Shown: positions 32,166 through 36,007 of the stretch, piece after piece
Numbering within the stretch: the stretch's first letter is position 1
Layout: each line of letters begins with the position of its first letter
NCBI GenBank assembly: GCA_050700835.1
Contig: JBOHDX010000141.1
Span: 1-36,007 of the forward strand
DNA length: 36,007 nucleotides
Reading direction: 5' to 3'
DNA from: JBOHDX01 sp050700835
GTDB taxonomy: Bacteria; Actinomycetota; Actinomycetes; Propionibacteriales; Nocardioidaceae
The notes under the pieces: model-generated
What the model saw: only the letters and a program-made list of their open reading frames with translations
Told to the model about the DNA's origin: nothing
Databases searched by the model: none
Program-made: the position numbers and the translations under genes

Positions 32166-34109
32166 ATGGGCATGAACGTCACGCAGAAGCTGATCACGTC
32201 CCACCTGGTGTCCGGCGAGCCGACTCCGGGCACGGAGATCGGCCTCCGGGTCGATCAGACGCTGACCCAGGACGCCACCGGCACCATGGTGATGCTGGAG
32301 CTCGAGGCGATGCAGCTCGACCGCGCGCGCACCCAGCTCAGCGCCCAGTACGTCGACCACAACCTGCTGCAGGCCGACGAGCGCAACGCCGAGGACCACC
32401 GGTTCCTGCACAGTGCCGCCCGGCGGTTCGGCCTGTGGTACTCCAAGCCCGGCAACGGGGTCTCGCACCCGACGCATATGCAACGCTTCGGCAAGCCCGG
32501 CGCCACGATGGCGGGGTCCGACTCGCATACCTGCGCCGCGGGTTCGCTCGGCATGTTCGCGGTCGGCGTGGGTGGGGTCGAGGTCGCGCTGGCGATCGCC
32601 GGCGAGCCGCTCTACCTGCGGATGCCCGAGGTGTGGGGCGTGGAGCTGACAGGTGAGCTGCCGCCGTGGGTGTCGGCCAAGGACGTGATCCTGGAGATGC
32701 TGCGGCGGCACGACGTCAAGGGCGGCATCAACAGGGTCGTCGAGTACCACGGGAGCGGCCTCTCCGGGCTGTCCGCGATGGACCGGCACGTGATCGCCAA
32801 CATGGGCGCCGAGCTCGGCGCCACCACGACCGTGTTCCCGGCCGACGAGGCCGTGCGTGCCTTCCTGCAGGCGGAGGACCGTGAGGCGGACTTCACCGCG
32901 ATGCTGGCCGACGACGACGCGACGTACGACGTGACCGACCACATCGACCTGTCCGGCCTCGAGCCGCTGGTGGCCAAGCCGACGTCGCCGGGCAACGTCG
33001 TGCCCGTGACCGAGGTCGTGGGCACTCAGATCGGCCAGGTGGTGATCGGCTCCAGCGCCAACCCGGGGCTGCGCGACTACGCGATGGTGGCGGCGATGGT
33101 CGGCGGACGCCAGATCGGCGACTCCGTCAGCCTCGACGTGAACCCGTCCTCGCGGCAGATCTTCGAAGACCTCACCCGGATGGGTGCAACGTTCGATCTC
33201 ATCCGCGCGGGCGCGCGGATCCATCAGACCGGCTGCCTGGGCTGCATCGGCATGGGCCAGGCGCCGGCCCGGGAGACCAACAGCCTGCGTACCATGCCGC
33301 GAAACTTCCCCGGACGCAGCGGTACGCCGGACGACTCGGTCTATCTGTGCTCCCCGGAGACCGCCGCTGCCAGCGCTCTGACCGGCGAGATCACCGATCC
33401 GAGGCAGTGGGCCGCCCAGGTCGGGTTGGAGCACCCCACTTTGGAACTGCCGGCTAGGCACAGCGTGAACACGTCGATGCTGGTCGAGCCGCTGGCCGCG
33501 GACGAGGCGCAGCACGTGGAGCTGGTCAAGGGCCCCAACATCAGCGAGCTGCCCGACTTCGAGGGACTGCCGGACCGGCTGGAGCTGTCGGTGGCGCTGA
33601 AGGTCGGGGACAACCTGTCCACCGACGAGATCTCCCCCGCCGGCGCCGCCGCGTTGCCGTTCCGGTCCAACATTCCCAAGCTCGCGGAGTTCACGTTCCG
33701 GCCGGCGGACCCCGACTACGTCTCCCGGGCGGGTGACCGGGGCGATCACGCGGTCGTCGGCGGCGACAACTACGGCCAGGGCTCGTCGCGTGAGCACGCC
33801 GCCATCACGCCGCGCTATCTCGGCCTCCGTGCCGTCGTCGCCAAGTCGTACGCACGCATCCACTGGCAGAACCTCGCCAACTTCGGGGTGCTGGCGTTGG
33901 AGTTCACCGACGACGCCGACTACGAGGCGGTGCAGCAGGGCGACGTGCTGGTGCTCGAGGACCTGCACCGCGGCCTCTCCGACGGCCACGAGCTGAGCGC
34001 CCGTCTCGGTGATCGCGACGTGCGGCTGCGGCACCGGCTGTCGCCCCGCCAGATCAAGATGCTGCTCGCCGGCGGTGTGATCCCGGTGTTGCGCCGCGAG
34101 CTGGCCTGA
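32166..34109 (+). CDS. Aconitate hydratase
   Basis: This 647-residue [4Fe-4S] enzyme interconverts citrate and isocitrate. The cluster Cys residues are in GSDSHTCAAGSLGMF and HQTGCLGCIGMGQAPA. The C-terminal swivel domain has NYGQGSSREHAAI followed by PRYLGLRAVVAKSYARIHW. The size (about 650) matches the shorter aconitase group, related to mitochondrial aconitase and isopropylmalate isomerase, not the roughly 900-residue AcnA. ATG 32166 follows CGGAGG; ATG 32172 is an alternative. It is divergent from narG. Tandem repeats start ten bases after its stop. Confidence 0.93.
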   Translation: MGMNVTQKLITSHLVSGEPTPGTEIGLRVDQTLTQDATGTMVMLELEAMQLDRARTQLSAQYVDHNLLQADERNAEDHRFLHSAARRFGLWYSKPGNGVSHPTHMQRFGKPGATMAGSDSHTCAAGSLGMFAVGVGGVEVALAIAGEPLYLRMPEVWGVELTGELPPWVSAKDVILEMLRRHDVKGGINRVVEYHGSGLSGLSAMDRHVIANMGAELGATTTVFPADEAVRAFLQAEDREADFTAMLADDDATYDVTDHIDLSGLEPLVAKPTSPGNVVPVTEVVGTQIGQVVIGSSANPGLRDYAMVAAMVGGRQIGDSVSLDVNPSSRQIFEDLTRMGATFDLIRAGARIHQTGCLGCIGMGQAPARETNSLRTMPRNFPGRSGTPDDSVYLCSPETAAASALTGEITDPRQWAAQVGLEHPTLELPARHSVNTSMLVEPLAADEAQHVELVKGPNISELPDFEGLPDRLELSVALKVGDNLSTDEISPAGAAALPFRSNIPKLAEFTFRPADPDYVSRAGDRGDHAVVGGDNYGQGSSREHAAITPRYLGLRAVVAKSYARIHWQNLANFGVLALEFTDDADYEAVQQGDVLVLEDLHRGLSDGHELSARLGDRDVRLRHRLSPRQIKMLLAGGVIPVLRRELA

Positions 34110-34118
34110 CCGCCCGGC

Positions 34119-34378
34119 GCTTCACCCGTTGACGGCCACCTCCGCCGCGGCTTCACCCGTCGGCGGCACCCCCGTGTCGCCGCTTCACACGCTGACGCCA
34201 CCCCTCGTCGCCGCTTCACCCGCCGGCCACACCCCTCGCCGCCGCTCCACACGCCGGCCGCACCTTCCGCCGCCGCTCCACACGCCGGAGGCACCTTCCG
34301 CCGCCGCTTCACACGCCGGCCGCACCAATTTCCGACCGAAATGTCCGATATTCCGGTACGCCCGACGTGTGAAGCGCC
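34119..34378. repeat. 31-bp tandem repeat array, seven copies plus one inverted copy
   Basis: GCTTCACACGCCGG-type units begin at 34119, 34150, 34182, 34213, 34244, 34275 and 34306, so the period is 31 bases (one of 32). Units vary at several positions; the last three are most alike. A single inverted copy, CGTGTGAAGCGCC, stands at 34366-34378 and can pair with the units. The array lies in the gap after aconitase. No coding frame explains it. Confidence 0.85.
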
Positions 34379-34669
34379 ATGAGTGAGCTTTGGCTGACCA
34401 CGAATGGGCGCAGCAGCCTCGTCACTGTCAGTAGCGCGGGTATCACCCGAACGGATGAGGCGGGACTCATCCTCGAATGAGCCTGGAGCCACCGACGGGT
34501 GGTCATGTGGTCACCCGAACAGTTACCAGGAAGTAGACCTTTTTTCGCCAGTCCGGTAGGCAAAACGGGCTTGTAGTGGGATATTCATCCTGCGGACTCG
34601 GGGCCGCGCCCCTGATTCATACCTTGTGCACCGTTCCTCACGGTGCGTAACCATGAAGGCGAGTCCCCG
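34379..34669 (+). promoter_or_regulatory. Gene-free structured leader before the repeat peptide
   Basis: Some 290 bases without a convincing gene contain several hairpins. GGATGAG/CTCATCC lies near 34453-34472 and CGGGTG/CACCCG near 34496-34517. GGGGC-CGC-GCCCC is at 34600-34612 and GCACCGT-TCCTC-ACGGTGC at 34628-34646, nine bases before the ribosome site. TCACCCGAAC occurs twice (34443 and 34511). A T-run follows at 34540-34545. A regulatory leader or attenuator is likely; I matched no named riboswitch. Confidence 0.4.
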
Positions 34670-34858
34670 ATGTCTGCTCTCACCTCCCCTGATTGCGCTG
34701 CCTCCGACACCACCACGCCGGTCGACACGTACGAATGGGCGAAGGCCTCCGGCAAGGGCTCGCACTGGGACACCTACGAGTGGGCCAAGGCCACGCCCGG
34801 CTCCCACTGGGACAAGGCCGACGGCTCGCACTGGGACACCTACGAGTGGGCCAATTAA
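34670..34858 (+). CDS. Repeat peptide of SHWD/TYEWA units (possible peptide precursor)
   Basis: This 62-residue peptide begins at ATG 34670, seven bases after GAAGGCGAG. After a Ser/Thr-rich leader (MSALTSPDCAASDTTTPV) come the units DTYEWAK, SHWDTYEWAK, SHWDKADG and SHWDTYEWAN, with short Gly/Ala/Lys linkers. TYEWA and SHWD each occur three times. A 32-base DNA repeat is exact between 34757-34788 and 34823-34854, so amplification is recent. It has no membrane helix or signal peptide and one Cys. Trp, Tyr and His at fixed spacing suggest a modified or signalling peptide, but I recognise no named family. A membrane sensor gene follows 59 bases downstream. GTG 34643 is a poorer alternative start. 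Confidence 0.7.
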   Translation: MSALTSPDCAASDTTTPVDTYEWAKASGKGSHWDTYEWAKATPGSHWDKADGSHWDTYEWAN

Positions 34859-34917
34859 GCCACGCCCGAGGCTCGCGTCAGGCATTATCGAGGGGATACC
34901 GAGAAGGGTGACCCCTC

Positions 34918-36007
34918 ATCAACGAACGACCCAAGCGGCATACGCTGACCGCGAGCCTGGCAGTCCTAGCTGCCGGGCTCATTGTTGCGGCCGCAATCAC
35001 GAGCCTCAGGTCGTCGGCGATCGTTCCGGTCCCGTGGCCAGTGGCCGTCGGCTTGTCTGCTCTCCTAGCAGGTTCGCACCTACTTCCAAGGCGTCACGTG
35101 GCCGTGGGTGGGTCGGTTGAGTCTCTAACGTTGGACGAGCTGCTGTTCGCCCCCCTCCTCATCACTCTGCCTCCGAACTTGCTGCTAGCGGCGGCGTGCA
35201 TGGCGTCGCTTTTGGGGAGTCTCACCCTGCGGCGGGCCCTGGAGAAGGCCATCTTCAACGCCGGCCAAATGCTTGTCACGACGGGCGTCGCACTCTTCGT
35301 CTGCGAGTCGCTGTCACAGAGTAACCACGACCGACTAACGACGGCTGTCATCTTCGGATCGATTCTCGGAACGACGATGATCCCACTCCTTTCAAAAACA
35401 GGTGTATTGCTGATGATCGCGTTTGCCACGCGTTCCTCCGTCACGAGCGCGGTGAGGCCAACGTTCGGGCAGCTACTCGCTTGGGTGGGCATGGGCGTTG
35501 TTGGCGCGACGGCTGCGAGTCTGAGTCTTACCTTCCCATGGGGGATCCTTCCGTCAATCCTCTTGGTTGTCCTCGTGCAACGAGCCTTCTCGGCCCAACT
35601 GCATGAGTCGGCCGCACGTGTGCAGGCCGAAAGGCTGCAACAAGCCACCGCCAAGGTTCGCTCGACAAGCAGTCGCGCTGCGATCGAAGATTTGCTGTTC
35701 CGGGCTGCCAGGGAACTGCTCGGGGCCAAGAGTGTCTTTCTGACCAGTGGGCCATTGAATCCGACGCCGAGCACCATCGCCGCTCCAATGTCAGGCGGAG
35801 CCCTGATCGTGGCTCAGGAACGTTTGGGTCCGGGTCATTGGACCGCCGAGGAAAGGGAGGCGCTTGTCACTCTCGCGGGCGTCGCGGACGACGCGCTGCG
35901 CAGCGCCGACCTCATCGCGCAACTGCAGACGATCACGGACGCGCAGACCGAGGGCGTGGTCGCGTTCGACGTCAAGGGGCTGATCACGTTCGCCAACCCG
36001 GCGGCCG
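34918..36007 (+). CDS. Membrane sensor with GAF-like and PAS domains, partial at window end
   Basis: The frame is open from 34912 to the end of the window. A multi-helix membrane region covers residues 1-220 (for example HTLTASLAVLAAGLIVAAA, ELLFAPLLITLPPNLLLAAA, GILPSILLVVLVQRAFSAQ). A helical linker and a GAF-like part (IEDLLFRAARELLGAKSVF, later LVTLAGVADDALRSADLIAQ) follow. A PAS domain starts at TEGVVAFDVKGLITFANPAA. Such actinobacterial proteins usually end in GGDEF/EAL, kinase or phosphatase modules, here cut off. No ATG, GTG or TTG fits the N-terminus. ATC at 34918, nine bases after GAGAAGGG, gives the natural start. Third positions are less GC-rich than in neighbouring genes. Confidence 0.7.
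   Translation, partial: MNERPKRHTLTASLAVLAAGLIVAAAITSLRSSAIVPVPWPVAVGLSALLAGSHLLPRRHVAVGGSVESLTLDELLFAPLLITLPPNLLLAAACMASLLGSLTLRRALEKAIFNAGQMLVTTGVALFVCESLSQSNHDRLTTAVIFGSILGTTMIPLLSKTGVLLMIAFATRSSVTSAVRPTFGQLLAWVGMGVVGATAASLSLTFPWGILPSILLVVLVQRAFSAQLHESAARVQAERLQQATAKVRSTSSRAAIEDLLFRAARELLGAKSVFLTSGPLNPTPSTIAAPMSGGALIVAQERLGPGHWTAEEREALVTLAGVADDALRSADLIAQLQTITDAQTEGVVAFDVKGLITFANPAA

Noticed and set aside
32088..34034. 648-residue minus-strand open frame
   Set aside because: It is antisense to aconitase and has shadow-frame composition, with no recognisable domain.
34119..34330. CRISPR array
   Set aside because: The 31-base units are directly adjacent with no unique spacers, they vary internally, and no cas gene is near.
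34540..34620. Cyclic-di-GMP-I riboswitch
   Set aside because: GGTAGGCAAA and the neighbouring GAF-PAS gene suggested it, but the conserved core of that class and its two-helix layout could not be matched.
34626..35120. 164-residue plus-strand frame spanning the peptide and sensor starts
   Set aside because: It is out of frame with both supported genes and its composition is Arg/Pro-rich. The SHWD/TYEWA repeats and the membrane-sensor reading are far more protein-like.

Overview
This window is chromosomal DNA from a high-GC Gram-positive actinobacterium. The evidence is the strong G/C third-position bias, frequent GTG starts, CCA-encoding tRNA genes, an actinobacterial NarGHJI nitrate reductase, an IclR-controlled glycerol locus, an Orn-type oligoribonuclease and a DsbA/MauE pair. 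The gene style fits the Nocardioidaceae/Propionibacteriales, but I infer the family only loosely.

Layout. Positions 1-1740 are a decayed patch: the right end of an IS630-type insertion sequence, a methyltransferase whose stop codon has been lost, two broken genes on the minus strand, a tRNA-Arg-like 3' half and a hairpin repeat. At 1748-4952 lie a large ATP-binding LuxR-type regulator and a 58-residue small protein, both minus. Positions 5120-8940 hold a GNAT acetyltransferase, a two-repeat monooxygenase-like protein, a DsbA-like thiol oxidase with its MauE/DoxX-like membrane partner, a small membrane protein and oligoribonuclease, followed by tRNA-His. At 9202-12053 an MFS transporter with a large extracytoplasmic insertion faces a TetR-type regulator. 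A pirin follows.

Positions 12948-19609 are a glycerol locus. On the minus strand glpF-glpK-glpD take glycerol through uptake, phosphorylation and oxidation. Divergently, an IclR regulator overlaps a second glycerol kinase. A 7-bp inverted repeat between the two arms is the likely operator. Next come a block of palindromic repeats, a second pirin with a MarR-type operator, a phytoene-desaturase-like oxidoreductase, tRNA-Lys, a LapA-domain protein and an isochorismatase-family hydrolase.

Positions 24108-32000 are narGHJI on the minus strand, followed in the same direction by an overlapping TDT/SLAC1-type transporter. Aconitase is divergent from narG. After aconitase comes a seven-copy 31-bp tandem repeat and a structured 5' leader. 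These precede a 62-residue peptide made of SHWD and TYEWA repeats. Directly behind it is a membrane GAF-PAS sensor that runs off the window and appears to start at an ATC codon. The repeat peptide and its sensor neighbour are the best candidate here for an undescribed system.

Several unrelated palindromic or tandem repeat families sit at gene 3' ends across the window: 1688-1730 with 22613-22655, 9105-9167, 19575-19834 and 34119-34378. They suggest an intergenic repeat load typical of some actinobacteria.
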